DNA of 32,511 bases, from positions 1-32,511 of the forward strand of contig JANQQM010000185.1 in NCBI GenBank assembly GCA_028289365.1. The letters run 5' to 3'. The translations under genes and the position numbers were made by a program. Below are positions 1 to 8,811 of this stretch, one piece after another. Origin of the DNA: Salaquimonas sp. Its GTDB lineage: Bacteria > Pseudomonadota > Alphaproteobacteria > Rhizobiales > Rhizobiaceae. The notes beneath the pieces were generated by a model that had not been told where the DNA came from, did no database searches, and was given only the letters and a program-made list of their open reading frames with translations. Every line of letters begins with the position of its first letter. Position 1 is the stretch's first letter.

Positions 1-289
1 GTTCGACGCCATAATTGGAAATCAGGCTTTCCCAGCCTTCCTGGCGAATCGCCGAAGATTCGGCACCGGCCATGATGTCGACGATACGCCCGACAAAACT
101 GAACAGCGCCGCCTCGACCAGCGCATGCACAAAACCATAGAGCAGCAAGGCAAAAAACGCCCATTTGGCCTGCCGTACATAGAACCAGACATAGCCGAGC
201 AACTGGTTCGGCGGCTCGTAGGAGTGGCGCGGCTTGAAGGGATCAATCCAGCCCTCAAGACGGGTCAAAAGAGGTTCAAACAGGTTCAT
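1..289 (-). CDS. ABC exporter half-transporter, N-terminal part (cut by window edge)
   Basis: This is an open reading frame that runs off the left edge; about 96 codons are visible, starting MNLFEPLLTRLEGW. The N-terminus aligns by eye with that of the neighbouring ABC protein: a short amphipathic start, then a first membrane segment around residues 45-65 and the shared motif FVGRIVDIM (FLGRIVDWL in the neighbour). It is therefore most likely the second half of a heterodimeric type IV (ABCB/MsbA-like) exporter. Its ATG follows the TAA stop of the upstream gene with no base between them, so the two are probably translationally coupled. The nucleotide-binding domain is outside the window, so substrate and completeness cannot be judged. 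Confidence 0.85.
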   Translation of the reverse strand, partial: MNLFEPLLTRLEGWIDPFKPRHSYEPPNQLLGYVWFYVRQAKWAFFALLLYGFVHALVEAALFSFVGRIVDIMAGAESSAIRQEGWESLISNYGVE

Positions 290-2146
290 TTACTGTGCTG
301 CACCCGGAAAGGATTCGTCTTCGGCATACAGGAACCCGCCGGATTGCCGTGCCCATAATTCCGAATAAAGACCGTTACCGGAAATTAGCTCTTCATGCGA
401 ACCCATTTCAACAATCTTGCCCTTGTCCATGACAACGAGGCGGTCAAGCTGCGAAATTGTCGAGAGCCGGTGCGCGATCGCAATGACCGTCTTGCCCTCC
501 ATCAAGGCAAACAGATTTTCCTGGATTGCAGCTTCAACTTCCGAATCCAGCGCTGACGTTGCCTCATCCAGAACCAGCATCGGCGCATCTTTCAGGAATA
601 CCCTGGAAATCGCGATACGCTGCCGCTGCCCGCCGGAGAGTTTGACACCACGTTCGCCGACATGTGCGTCTAACCCGATACGACCATTCTGGTCCTCCAG
701 GTCCTGAATGAACTCCCAGGCGCTTGCCCGCTTGGTCGCCTGCACGATTTCCGCATCGGTAACCAGCGGCCGGCCATAGGCGATATTGTCCCGGATTGAA
801 CGGTGCAATAACGATGTATCCTGGGTCACAACACCAATCTGCGCACGCAGGCTGTCTTGCGTAACCGTGGAGATATCAGTGCCATCGACGCTGATCTTTC
901 CACCTTCCAGGTCATAAAAACGCAACAACAGATTGGTCAGCGTCGTCTTGCCCGCACCGGAACGCCCGACCAGACCAATTTTTTCACCCGGCGCAATTTC
1001 CAGCGACAAGTCCTCGATGACACCGGTTTCCTTGCCATAGTGAAATCTGACATGGTCGAATTTCATCGCGCCGTCCGTGACCTGCAATTGCTCGGCGTCC
1101 GGCTTGTCTGTGATCTTCGGCGGATTGGACATCATGCTCATGCCATCCATGACAACGCCGATATTCTCGAACAATCCGGAAACTTCCCACATGATCCATT
1201 GCGACATGCCGTTGACACGCAAGGCAAGCGCAATGGCAACTGCAATCGCCCCGATCGACACGACCGCGCCCAGCCACAACCAAATGGACATCGCGGCGAT
1301 CAGAAAGACGACCAGGCAGTTGTTGAAATAGACCAGCCAATAAAACAGGGTAACGAGCCGCATTTGCCGGTAAACCGTGTCCAGAAAGCCGTCCATGCCC
1401 TCTCTTGCATAGGCCGCTTCCCGTCCGGCATGGGAAAACAGTTTGACCGTGGCGATATTGGTGTAGCTGTCGACGACGCGGCCGGTCATGTTTGAACGCG
1501 CATCGGCCTGTTCGGCCGATACGTTTCGAAGTTTTGGTACGAAATAGGCGATTAGACCGGCATAGATCGAGATCCAGAGCGCGAGCGGAATGACCAGTCG
1601 CCAGTCGGAACTCGCCACCATCACGAATACAGCGGCAAAATAAACCGTGACATAAACAAAGATATCCAGGAGCTTGATCACGGTTTCGCGGATCGCAAGC
1701 GAGGTCTGCATGACTTTGGTTGCGACGCGTCCGGCGAACTCATTGGCAAAAAAGTCCATGGATTGCCGCAGCAGATACCGATGCATCTGCCAGCGTGCAA
1801 TCATCGGATAGTTGCCGAGCAGGACCTGGTGGATAACGAGCGACTGTATCAGCGTCAGGATTGGAAGCAGGACCAAGACAAAAAGCCCCATCAACCACAA
1901 CCGGGTCGATTCCTCGGCAAGAAAGTTTGCCCGATCGGATTCTCCCAGCCAGTCGACGATACGTCCGAGAAATCCGAACAGCAACACCTCACAAACCGCG
2001 ATTGCAGCCGCGCCGAGGCTCATAAACAACAGCCAGGGCCATACATCACGCGAATAATGCCAGCAGAACGCGACCAGGCCCTTTGGCGGCATCTGAGGCA
2101 GCCGGTCGGGATAGGGTTGTATCCGTCGTTCAAAAAAGGCGAACAT
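290..2146 (-). CDS. ABC exporter half-transporter (membrane domain fused to ATPase)
   Basis: A 618-residue protein with a six-helix exporter membrane domain (about residues 30-330) followed by an ATPase domain. Visible motifs are Walker A GRSGAGKTT near 394-402, signature LSGGQ near 503, Walker B MLVLDEATSALD near 523, and the H-loop AHRLST. The inner-membrane protein should use ATP to export a hydrophobic substrate (drug, lipid or peptide); the sequence does not show which. The frame stays open to 2194, but I chose the ATG at 2146 because GGAG lies seven bases upstream and the resulting N-terminus matches that of the partner gene. It is the first gene of a pair with the truncated ABC gene and is divergent from trmL. 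Confidence 0.93.
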   Translation of the reverse strand: MFAFFERRIQPYPDRLPQMPPKGLVAFCWHYSRDVWPWLLFMSLGAAAIAVCEVLLFGFLGRIVDWLGESDRANFLAEESTRLWLMGLFVLVLLPILTLIQSLVIHQVLLGNYPMIARWQMHRYLLRQSMDFFANEFAGRVATKVMQTSLAIRETVIKLLDIFVYVTVYFAAVFVMVASSDWRLVIPLALWISIYAGLIAYFVPKLRNVSAEQADARSNMTGRVVDSYTNIATVKLFSHAGREAAYAREGMDGFLDTVYRQMRLVTLFYWLVYFNNCLVVFLIAAMSIWLWLGAVVSIGAIAVAIALALRVNGMSQWIMWEVSGLFENIGVVMDGMSMMSNPPKITDKPDAEQLQVTDGAMKFDHVRFHYGKETGVIEDLSLEIAPGEKIGLVGRSGAGKTTLTNLLLRFYDLEGGKISVDGTDISTVTQDSLRAQIGVVTQDTSLLHRSIRDNIAYGRPLVTDAEIVQATKRASAWEFIQDLEDQNGRIGLDAHVGERGVKLSGGQRQRIAISRVFLKDAPMLVLDEATSALDSEVEAAIQENLFALMEGKTVIAIAHRLSTISQLDRLVVMDKGKIVEMGSHEELISGNGLYSELWARQSGGFLYAEDESFPGAAQ

Positions 2147-2237
2147 GGATTTGCTCCGCAATAGCAACTGCTTCAATAAGGGTCTTACCAACACCCCTAC
2201 AGCCGCACGATTGAATTAATTTGAACGAGACAGCAAA

Positions 2238-2711
2238 ATGTTTGACATCAGGCCGTCCATTGCACTTTACCAGCCGGACATTGCCGGGAATACAGGAACG
2301 TTGTTACGTCTGGCAGCATGTACTGCAACAGAACTGCACATTATCGAACCTGCTGGTTTCCGTCTTGACGACAAGGCCTTGCGTCGCGCCGGCATGGATT
2401 ATACCGAGCTTGCTTCCCTGACCCGTCACCTGGACTGGAATTCTTTTCGTTCCACCATGGCCGAAAATGACAGACGAATCGTCCTGCTGACCACGAAGGC
2501 AGATAGACCATATGTGGATTTTGAGTTTCGCGCCAGCGATATCCTGCTACTTGGGCGGGAATCTTCCGGCGTCCCGGAAGAAATCCATCAATACTGTGGC
2601 GAAAGTCTGACAATTCCGATGGCGCAGAACACCCGTTCCATCAACCTGGCATTGGCGGGTGCCATGGTATTGGGCGAAGCACTCAGGCAAACAGGTTGGC
2701 AAGCTGGATAA
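2238..2711 (+). CDS. trmL: tRNA (cytidine(34)-2'-O)-methyltransferase
   Basis: A 157-residue SPOUT-fold methyltransferase of the TrmL/YibK type. In this family the enzyme 2'-O-methylates the wobble base of tRNA-Leu isoacceptors using SAM. Supporting motifs are the N-terminal ALYQPDIAGNTGTLLRLAAC, the central LLGRESSGVPEE (SAM-binding knot) and the C-terminal IPMAQNTRSINLALAGAMVLGEALRQ. The length is typical of the minimal one-domain members. The Shine-Dalgarno is weak (ACGAGA upstream of the ATG at 2238), but the first residues fit the family start. It is transcribed divergently from the ABC pair, so 2147-2237 should hold both promoters. Confidence 0.95.
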   Translation: MFDIRPSIALYQPDIAGNTGTLLRLAACTATELHIIEPAGFRLDDKALRRAGMDYTELASLTRHLDWNSFRSTMAENDRRIVLLTTKADRPYVDFEFRASDILLLGRESSGVPEEIHQYCGESLTIPMAQNTRSINLALAGAMVLGEALRQTGWQAG

Positions 2712-2822
2712 ATTCATCTTCATACGCTTCCCGAATTATCCGATTGAACAAAACGGGCACAAAAGGTAAAGTAAGGGTTAAAGGCTAGAAATGTTTGAGT
2801 AAACTGCCCTGGAGGGCGATGT

Positions 2823-3485
2823 ATGGCCGGTACCGAGAAAGACAATGTCGAGGACATTGGGGCTGGATTTGACAAGCGTAACGTCAAACCGGAAAAGAAA
2901 TCCCTGAGCCTGACCGATTCAATTGTGAAAATTCGCGAAAACCAGGCCAATCGCAACGATGTTGTGGTTGAAATGTCTCAGGCTGCCCGCGCTCGGCTGG
3001 AATTGCTGGTCCAGGAACTCGAGCCTGTTCTCGAGGAGGTTCCCAAGGACGTCGAACTCTTTGACTTCAGCCTGTCCGGAGGCAGTGACGCTAGGTTCTG
3101 GATCGACATGACCAGCTTTGTACGCATGGGCCGCGATCGACGGCAATATGAATTCATCAAGGATACCCGGCTCGGGCGCACCGTCGTCGGTTCGACGCCG
3201 GACCGGCTCAAAATGGCGGAAATGGTCACCCAATATATCGCCGAACGGCTGCTTGATCGCGAATACACGATCGAAGGCGACTGGCAGGCATTGAAACTGC
3301 GTCAGGCGGATGAAAATACCGGGGTCGAGACACTTCTGAAGCCGACCGGAACAGGCAGCCTGCTGCGCATCGACAATTCGCGCCGGCTATGGCTGACGAT
3401 ATTGTATTCCATCCTCATTTTCGGGGCTGGTTTCATGGTCGGGGCTGCATCGCTGATCCTGTGGGCATGGCTCGGCGGTGTATAG
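2823..3485 (+). CDS. conserved hypothetical protein with C-terminal membrane anchor
   Basis: A 220-residue protein of no family I can name. The first 60 residues are polar and probably flexible. A compact soluble region (about 60-165) includes DARFWIDMTSFVRMGRDRRQYEF and a helix MVTQYIAERLLDREY. Near the end, about residues 187-218 form a strong membrane segment (LTILYSILIFGAGFMVGAA onward). The topology is probably cytoplasmic N-terminus with a tail anchor. The start at 2823 is well set by GGAGGG about eight bases upstream. It lies 111 bp behind trmL on the same strand and converges on the metallophosphoesterase gene. Amino-acid composition and codon use look like its neighbours, so I take it as a real gene. 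Confidence 0.8.
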   Translation: MAGTEKDNVEDIGAGFDKRNVKPEKKSLSLTDSIVKIRENQANRNDVVVEMSQAARARLELLVQELEPVLEEVPKDVELFDFSLSGGSDARFWIDMTSFVRMGRDRRQYEFIKDTRLGRTVVGSTPDRLKMAEMVTQYIAERLLDREYTIEGDWQALKLRQADENTGVETLLKPTGTGSLLRIDNSRRLWLTILYSILIFGAGFMVGAASLILWAWLGGV

Positions 3486-3506
3486 CCAACCGCTGCATAG
3501 CTAACT

Positions 3507-4418
3507 TCAGAGTTCTGAAATCAGTGTTGTTTCTCCAATCTTCTCGATTCCGGTGAATGCTTCGCCATAACCAAATTGTTCCTGGCCGATGCCCCATTTC
3601 TGGTCGCCATCTTTTTCGATCGAAAGCAGATTATACCGCGCAGCAGGACGCTTTCCTCCTGGTGATTGGCCCGCGGCAGGAACACCCAATACCGGCACAT
3701 ATCCATCCGGACCTTCAATTTTTGCCAGACTGTCGACATGCGTATGCCCGTGCAGGATCAGCTCGGCACCGGATTTTTTTATCGCATTCCTGAAATATTG
3801 CGCGCCAACCAGACGCTTCTGAAATCTGGTTTGCCCGTCGACTGGCGGGTGATGGATAAGTACTACCCTGCATTGCCCCTGCGCCCCCTCCTGCTCCAAT
3901 ATTTGCTCCAACCCCTCCATCTGGCGCTGATCAAAGCACCCGGTCGCAAAAAACACAGGCGTTGCACATGCCGAATTGCACAGGATGAACGATATATTCC
4001 CCCGCCGCCTGACGACAGGATAATCAACCGCACTTCTGATTGGGCTTCCATCATCGCCTGACAGATAGGGCTGCCAGTTTTCAAATGCTTGTTCCAGCGA
4101 TCCCGGCACATAGGCGTCATGATTTCCGCAAACGAGGCTGACCTTTTGCGGGGATCCGAATGCCTCTAGCCAGGCAAGCGCGTTTGTAATTTCGGCATTC
4201 AGACCAAGATTGATGACATCCCCGGTCAGCACAATGTGATCAGGCGATCTCTGCTTGATGTCGTCGACCAGACCGGAAAGAACTTCGTCCTGATGGCTGT
4301 GCCCGCGATTTAGCTTCCAGTTGGCATAGCCGGTGATCCGCTTTGAAAGCAGTTGATGCCATGTTATGGGCGGCAAAGGCCCCAGATGAACATCTGACAA
4401 ATGCGCGAGCGTGAACAT
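3507..4418 (-). CDS. calcineurin-like metallophosphoesterase
   Basis: A 303-residue cytoplasmic phosphoesterase with the full metal-binding set in order: LSDVHLG near the N-terminus, LTGDVINLG, VCGNHDAY, LIHHPPVDG and LHGHTHVD. Such enzymes hydrolyse phosphodiesters or phosphomonoesters with a binuclear metal centre; 3',5'-cyclic nucleotides or nucleotide cofactors are possible substrates, but nothing here decides. The frame is open to 4508. I chose the ATG at 4418 because family members begin a few residues before the DVH motif and a longer start would run into the divergent NUDIX gene. The Shine-Dalgarno is weak. Confidence 0.9.
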   Translation of the reverse strand: MFTLAHLSDVHLGPLPPITWHQLLSKRITGYANWKLNRGHSHQDEVLSGLVDDIKQRSPDHIVLTGDVINLGLNAEITNALAWLEAFGSPQKVSLVCGNHDAYVPGSLEQAFENWQPYLSGDDGSPIRSAVDYPVVRRRGNISFILCNSACATPVFFATGCFDQRQMEGLEQILEQEGAQGQCRVVLIHHPPVDGQTRFQKRLVGAQYFRNAIKKSGAELILHGHTHVDSLAKIEGPDGYVPVLGVPAAGQSPGGKRPAARYNLLSIEKDGDQKWGIGQEQFGYGEAFTGIEKIGETTLISEL

Positions 4419-4472
4419 GACCAAGGCGAATAGGCCAAGCTTGTGCTTTGTACAAGATGCAGGACGAAAACC

Positions 4473-4934
4473 ATGAACCTCCACTTTTTGCCACGCCGGT
4501 TTATTCACAACGTGAAAATGCGGGTCAAACCATTGTCAGTGGGCGTTCGTGCGCTCATCGAAGATGATGCCGGGCGCATTCTGTTGATCAAGCATACCTA
4601 TGTGCCCGGCTGGCATTTTCCTGGCGGCGGCGTGGAACCCGGCGAGACGGCGCTATCAGCGCTGGAGCGTGAGATTCGTGAGGAAGCCCAGATTAAGATC
4701 GCTCAACCGGCAAATCTGATCGGCGTCTTTCTCAACACCAGATTTAGTAAGCGCGACCACGTATTGCTGTTTCGATGCCGGGAACAGGAAGTCATCAAGG
4801 AGTTCAAGCCAAGCATGGAAATCGCTGATATGCAGCGCTTTGCTCCCGATCAGCTGCCCGAAGACTTGTCCCTGGGCACCTCAAGGCGCATTGAGGAGGT
4901 TTTCGGATCAAAACCACCCTCAACTGATTGGTAA
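4473..4934 (+). CDS. NUDIX hydrolase
   Basis: A 153-residue NUDIX-fold pyrophosphohydrolase. The NUDIX box runs from GGVEPGE to REIREEAQI, with the catalytic Glu pair intact; the usual Gly after the EE pair is replaced by Gln. The strand before it, VPGWHFPGG, is typical of small NUDIX proteins that cleave nucleoside diphosphates linked to another moiety. The substrate is unknown. I placed the start at 4473 because AGGA lies about seven bases upstream; an in-frame codon at 4443 has none. It is divergent from the metallophosphoesterase (54-bp gap) and ends 12 bp before the convergent glutathionyl reductase gene. Confidence 0.88.
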   Translation: MNLHFLPRRFIHNVKMRVKPLSVGVRALIEDDAGRILLIKHTYVPGWHFPGGGVEPGETALSALEREIREEAQIKIAQPANLIGVFLNTRFSKRDHVLLFRCREQEVIKEFKPSMEIADMQRFAPDQLPEDLSLGTSRRIEEVFGSKPPSTDW

Positions 4935-4946
4935 GCCGAATGCGCG

Positions 4947-5933
4947 TCAGGCGGCCTTTAATTCGGCCCGATTATGCGGCGCATCCAGATCCAGTAATGG
5001 CCCCACTGGGACGATCCTGGTCGGATTTACGGTTTCATGGCTTTGGTAATAGTGATTGCGGATATGCTTCATGTCGACTGTCTCGGCCACACCGTCGATC
5101 TGGTATAATTCCCGCAAATAATTGGACAGGTTCGGATAATCGGCAATTCGACGCAGATTGCACTTGAAGTGACCCACATAAACCGGATCGAATCGGACGA
5201 GCGTCGTGAACAGGCGCCAATCCGCCTCGGTCAGTTTGTCTCCCGCCAAATATCTGCGTTTTGACAGCAGGTCATCCAGCCAGTCCAACGATCCGAACAG
5301 CTCGCCAAATGCCTCTTCATAAGCTTCTTGTGAGGTTGCAAATCCGCTTTTGTAAACGCCGTTATTGACCGTGTGATAAACACGCTCATTGATCGAATCG
5401 ATTTCCGCACGTAGCGCCTTAGGATAAAAATCGAGGTTCGAATCACCGAGTTCGTCAAATGCCGAATTGAACATGCGGATGATTTCCGATGACTCATTAC
5501 TCACAATCGTACCCGTCTTCTTGTCCCAAAGGACGGGAACCGTAACCCGGCCATTATAGTGTGGATCTGCAGCCACATAGACTTCCCACAAATTGCTCGC
5601 ACCAAGGATAGGATCGGCGCTGGCACCATCGCGATCGGAAAAGACCCAACCGCCATCACCCATGAACCAATCGACGACGGTCACCGAAATGACGTCCTCA
5701 AGTTTCTTCAGCTTGCGAAAAATCAGGGTCCTGTGCGCCCAGGGGCATGCCAGAGAAACATAGAGGTGATACCGGTCCCTTTCCGGAAGGAAGCCGCCAT
5801 CGCCTGTTGGACCCGGAGTCCCATCCGGCGTAATCCAGTTTCGGAATTGCGATTGTTTTCGGACGAATTTTCCGTCTGCCTTGCTCGTAACAAGCGGTTG
5901 ATCCTGCCAAACACCGTCTACCAATTGTCCCAT
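4947..5933 (-). CDS. glutathionyl-hydroquinone reductase (Xi-class glutathione transferase)
   Basis: A 328-residue cytoplasmic enzyme of the YqjG / PcpF type. Family members reduce glutathionyl-hydroquinones back to hydroquinones using glutathione. The catalytic cysteine is in SLACPWAHRTLIFRKLK (near residue 63). The protein also has the expected VVDWFMGDGGWVF region, the VPVLWDKKTGTIVSNESSEIIRMF thioredoxin-fold segment, and a C-terminal helical domain with LTEADWRLFTTLVRFD. Length is normal for the class. AGGAAAAATC precedes the ATG. It appears monocistronic and converges on the NUDIX gene. Confidence 0.93.
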   Translation of the reverse strand: MGQLVDGVWQDQPLVTSKADGKFVRKQSQFRNWITPDGTPGPTGDGGFLPERDRYHLYVSLACPWAHRTLIFRKLKKLEDVISVTVVDWFMGDGGWVFSDRDGASADPILGASNLWEVYVAADPHYNGRVTVPVLWDKKTGTIVSNESSEIIRMFNSAFDELGDSNLDFYPKALRAEIDSINERVYHTVNNGVYKSGFATSQEAYEEAFGELFGSLDWLDDLLSKRRYLAGDKLTEADWRLFTTLVRFDPVYVGHFKCNLRRIADYPNLSNYLRELYQIDGVAETVDMKHIRNHYYQSHETVNPTRIVPVGPLLDLDAPHNRAELKAA

Positions 5934-6258
5934 GATTTTTCCTGTCTGTTGTTTTGTTCATAAATGGACTGGTTTGGATCAATTGCCACCCCAATAACAG
6001 TAAACACTGCGTCCACAGATCGGAACCGAAATTCGCACGGCGTCAATCATGATGGACGTGACAGCCGCATTGTGCTAGAGCGCTCTTCGTTCCGACTATT
6101 GGCTAGAAACATGATGGTATATCTGAGACTTCGACGACGAATTGGTGTCCGTTCCACGCTTGAAATGCGTGATGAGCGGTCGTTCGTCCTGCCTGGCATG
6201 CACTGATCAAATTCAGACGCACCGGCAGGATGGAATTCCATTTTGCCGGAGTATCCAA
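5934..6258. other. 325-bp intergenic region with a palindrome and a hairpin
   Basis: There is no convincing gene here; small open frames in it have no Shine-Dalgarno and no recognisable content. Two symmetric elements are visible: the 10-bp perfect palindrome AGAGCGCTCT at 6077-6086, and a 7-bp inverted repeat (TCCTGCC at 6187-6193, GGCAGGA at 6224-6230) just upstream of the acetyltransferase start. The region must carry the promoters of the two divergent flanking genes, but I cannot assign -35/-10 boxes with confidence. Confidence 0.5.
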
Positions 6259-6777
6259 ATGTCTATCTCAACCATCACAATCGGCCATATCAGGCCGCAT
6301 CATCAATCTGATATCAACCAGCTCGCGGCAGAAGCGTTTGGTCCGGGGCGATTCGCCAGAACGGCCTTTCGGCTGCGTGAAAACGCTTCTCCCAGACCGG
6401 AATTAAGCTATGTGGCCGAGGTAGTAACGGACGACAAGTCTTCCAGCCTGGCCGGATCAGTGGAATTGACCGATATCACAATCGGAGACAGGGCCGCATT
6501 GCTGCTTGGCCCCCTTGTTGTGTCTCCACACTTCCAGAAACTGGGTATCGGACGCGAACTGATGAACCGGGCAATCCATGACGCCTATATGGGAAATCAC
6601 AAGCTGATCATTCTGGTCGGTGACCTTCCATATTATGCAAAATTCGGTTTCAAACCCGTCTCACCCGGTCAGATCACGCTTCCTGGTCCCGTTGATCCTG
6701 CTCGACTACTCGCAGCCGAATTGGCGCCTGGAGCATTGAATTGCACCAGCGGCCAGGCACGCAATCCATTGCAATAA
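6259..6777 (+). CDS. GNAT-family N-acetyltransferase
   Basis: A 172-residue acetyltransferase of the YhbS-like GNAT group, which moves an acetyl group from acetyl-CoA to an amine. The acetyl-CoA loop lies in LVVSPHFQKLGIGRELMNRAI (motif A, Q-x-x-G-I-G). It is followed by a strand ending in a YYAKFGFKPV motif, typical of the family. The acceptor is unknown. The frame is open further upstream, but the ATG at 6259 has GGAG about eight bases before it and gives a normal family start. It is divergent from the glutathionyl reductase. Confidence 0.9.
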   Translation: MSISTITIGHIRPHHQSDINQLAAEAFGPGRFARTAFRLRENASPRPELSYVAEVVTDDKSSSLAGSVELTDITIGDRAALLLGPLVVSPHFQKLGIGRELMNRAIHDAYMGNHKLIILVGDLPYYAKFGFKPVSPGQITLPGPVDPARLLAAELAPGALNCTSGQARNPLQ

Positions 6778-6944
6778 AGTTACACTGGATGACAATCGGT
6801 TGATCTGCGCGCCTACGCGTTGACATCGTCCGTTTCGCGAATAAAAAATTGCGAAACTGATTTGGCTGGCACGCTCTCAACAACATCGAATCACAATTCG
6901 GATGCGGCTGAGCCTTTGACCTTTAATTGGGCCGGGGATTAGAG

Positions 6945-7664
6945 ATGCAACTTAGGAAATTGGTTCATATTGCGGCTGCGATGGCAATTGCTGCCTTGCC
7001 GCATGGTTCTTATGCAGAGACGGCAAAGAAGCAAAAGGCTGCCGTTGAAAATGCCGAGACAGACAAGACCCAAAAACCAATCCCGTTCATGTTTGGCTTG
7101 TTCAATGCCCAGAAGCCGGTGCTGGAACCGCTGACAGAAGAACAAGCTGAATACGACGAGAAATGGGCTTCCCTTGCCAAGAAAAAGAAATACAAGATCA
7201 AGGAAAAATATGCACCGACAGTGGTTCGCTATTCTGGTTACAAACCCGGAACCATAATCGTCGATACCAAAGAAAAACAATTATACTTCATGGAGTCTCC
7301 CACGACCGCGATTCGCTACGGGATTGCCGTGGGCAAGGAAGGTCTGACCTTTACCGGCAAAACCAGGGTCGGAGACAAGAAGGTATGGCCGCGTTGGACG
7401 CCGACAAAGGCAATGATCGAGCGTTCTCCCGGCAAGTACAAGCGCTATTCCAAGGGTATGGATGGTGGTTTGCGGAACCCGCTGGGTGCGCGCGCTATCT
7501 ACCTCTATCTGGGACGAAACGATACCTATCTGCGCATCCATGGCACCAACCAGCCCAACACGATCGGTACCGCCTCCTCAAATGGCTGCTTCAGAATGCA
7601 TAATGAGCATGTCATCGATCTTTACGAACGCGTGAAGATGGATGCCGAAGTGGTAATTCTCTAA
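6945..7664 (+). CDS. exported L,D-transpeptidase (YkuD domain)
   Basis: A 239-residue periplasmic enzyme predicted to make 3-3 peptidoglycan cross-links or to attach proteins to peptidoglycan. It has a signal peptide (MQLRKLVHIAAAMAIAALPH..., probable cleavage after SYA), a charged linker, then the YkuD domain from about residue 100. The catalytic motif is intact: HGTNQP followed by SSNGCFRM with the nucleophilic Cys. The WPRWTPT segment is common in alphaproteobacterial members. I chose the ATG at 6945 over a TTG at 6927 because GGGGA is suitably placed and the signal peptide then starts cleanly. Confidence 0.92.
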   Translation: MQLRKLVHIAAAMAIAALPHGSYAETAKKQKAAVENAETDKTQKPIPFMFGLFNAQKPVLEPLTEEQAEYDEKWASLAKKKKYKIKEKYAPTVVRYSGYKPGTIIVDTKEKQLYFMESPTTAIRYGIAVGKEGLTFTGKTRVGDKKVWPRWTPTKAMIERSPGKYKRYSKGMDGGLRNPLGARAIYLYLGRNDTYLRIHGTNQPNTIGTASSNGCFRMHNEHVIDLYERVKMDAEVVIL

Positions 7665-7704
7665 ACGCTCCGTCGGCGATCAACCATCAGCCGAATAAGC
7701 CGGA

Positions 7705-8715
7705 CTACTTCTTCCGCCGCAACAAACGCCGCAGCAGGCTGACCCGCAACGCCATCGTATGGCCGGAACGTGTCTTCGTGTTCAACACAGGCGAATTTTC
7801 CGAAACATCGGCGGTCGCCTCGCGTTTGAGGATGTAGATACCTGAAACCACAATAATGGCGGTCCCCAGATAGGTCTGCCATTCGGGATATTCCTTGAAC
7901 AACAATATGCCGAACAACGCGCCCCAGATGATCTGGGAATATTGCATTGGCGCAACGATAATCGCGTCACCGCTTGAATAGGCGGCAACAAGCAGCACCA
8001 TCGCAAGCAGGACCAGAAAGGAAACAACCGCAAACAAACCCAGATCGACAATCGGCACTGCTACATAGACAAATGGCAGGACCATTGCAGACAACAGCAA
8101 GTTGGCCATCATCGGATACAGGATCATCACTACGCGGCGTTCCTCATTTCCGATCTTGCGCACGATAACCGAGTTAAGCGCCCCCGTGCATGCCGACAGG
8201 AACGCTGCCAGATGGCCAAGCTCCAGCGGTGCAGATCCCGGTTGGATCACCACAAGCACGCCGATCAATCCCACGACCAACGCCAATCCACGGCGCAGGC
8301 GAATTTTTTCACCCAGCATCGGAATGGCAAGCAGCGTAATCAGCAGTGGTGCCGAGAAGACAAAGGCATAAACCTGGGACAGGGGTAGCGTGCTAAACGC
8401 ATAGAAGGCACAAACGGCTGAAGCAGTCGCGCTCACCGAGCGCAAGGCAATCCAATAGGGATGCACCGGCCGCAAGGTTCCCGGCTTCTGATCCTGGATC
8501 AGGATAATGGAGATCAACGGAAAGCTCAGCAAGGCGCTGAAGAACACGATCTGGAACGGCGAATAGGTTGCACCCAACTCCTTGACGATCACGTCATGGG
8601 TCGAGAAGGCAGCGAACGCCGCAAGTCCGAGCAAAGCCCCTTTATGGTTGGCTGACAGTGACAAGGCCGATACCGCTGAAGTCGGATTAAAGAAGAATAA
8701 GCCCGCCTTTATCAC
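7705..8715 (-). CDS. DMT-superfamily transporter (two EamA domains)
   Basis: A roughly 336-residue inner-membrane protein with about ten hydrophobic helices in two EamA repeats (first about residues 25-160, second about 170-300). The first repeat ends with the ALPL-like FSTLPLSQVYAFVFSAPLL and LGEKIRLRR; the second with LLFKEYPEWQTYLGTAIIVVSGIYIL. Such proteins export or import small metabolites; the substrate is unknown. The C-terminal tail is basic (RVSLLRRLLRRKK). The start is uncertain: the longest frame uses GTG at 8715 without a clear Shine-Dalgarno, and a TTG about 20 codons later, just before the first helix, is a real alternative. Confidence 0.88.
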   Translation of the reverse strand: MIKAGLFFFNPTSAVSALSLSANHKGALLGLAAFAAFSTHDVIVKELGATYSPFQIVFFSALLSFPLISIILIQDQKPGTLRPVHPYWIALRSVSATASAVCAFYAFSTLPLSQVYAFVFSAPLLITLLAIPMLGEKIRLRRGLALVVGLIGVLVVIQPGSAPLELGHLAAFLSACTGALNSVIVRKIGNEERRVVMILYPMMANLLLSAMVLPFVYVAVPIVDLGLFAVVSFLVLLAMVLLVAAYSSGDAIIVAPMQYSQIIWGALFGILLFKEYPEWQTYLGTAIIVVSGIYILKREATADVSENSPVLNTKTRSGHTMALRVSLLRRLLRRKK

Positions 8716-8811
8716 GATAAGGCGGAGCCAAGAAGGTGTCAGTCACGGTAATTGCGCAAGGCAGCCTTGCACTGCCTGCAACATTGCCAGGTTGAATATC
8801 GGTTCGGAATC

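Noticed and set aside
857-1495. 212-codon plus-strand open frame within the ABC exporter gene
   Set aside because: Antisense to the membrane and ATPase domains of a complete exporter; composition is antisense-like.
5934-6258. tRNA or small RNA gene in the gap before the acetyltransferase
   Set aside because: No T-loop consensus (GTTCRANNC) or cloverleaf pairing was found; only a 10-bp palindrome and one hairpin are present.
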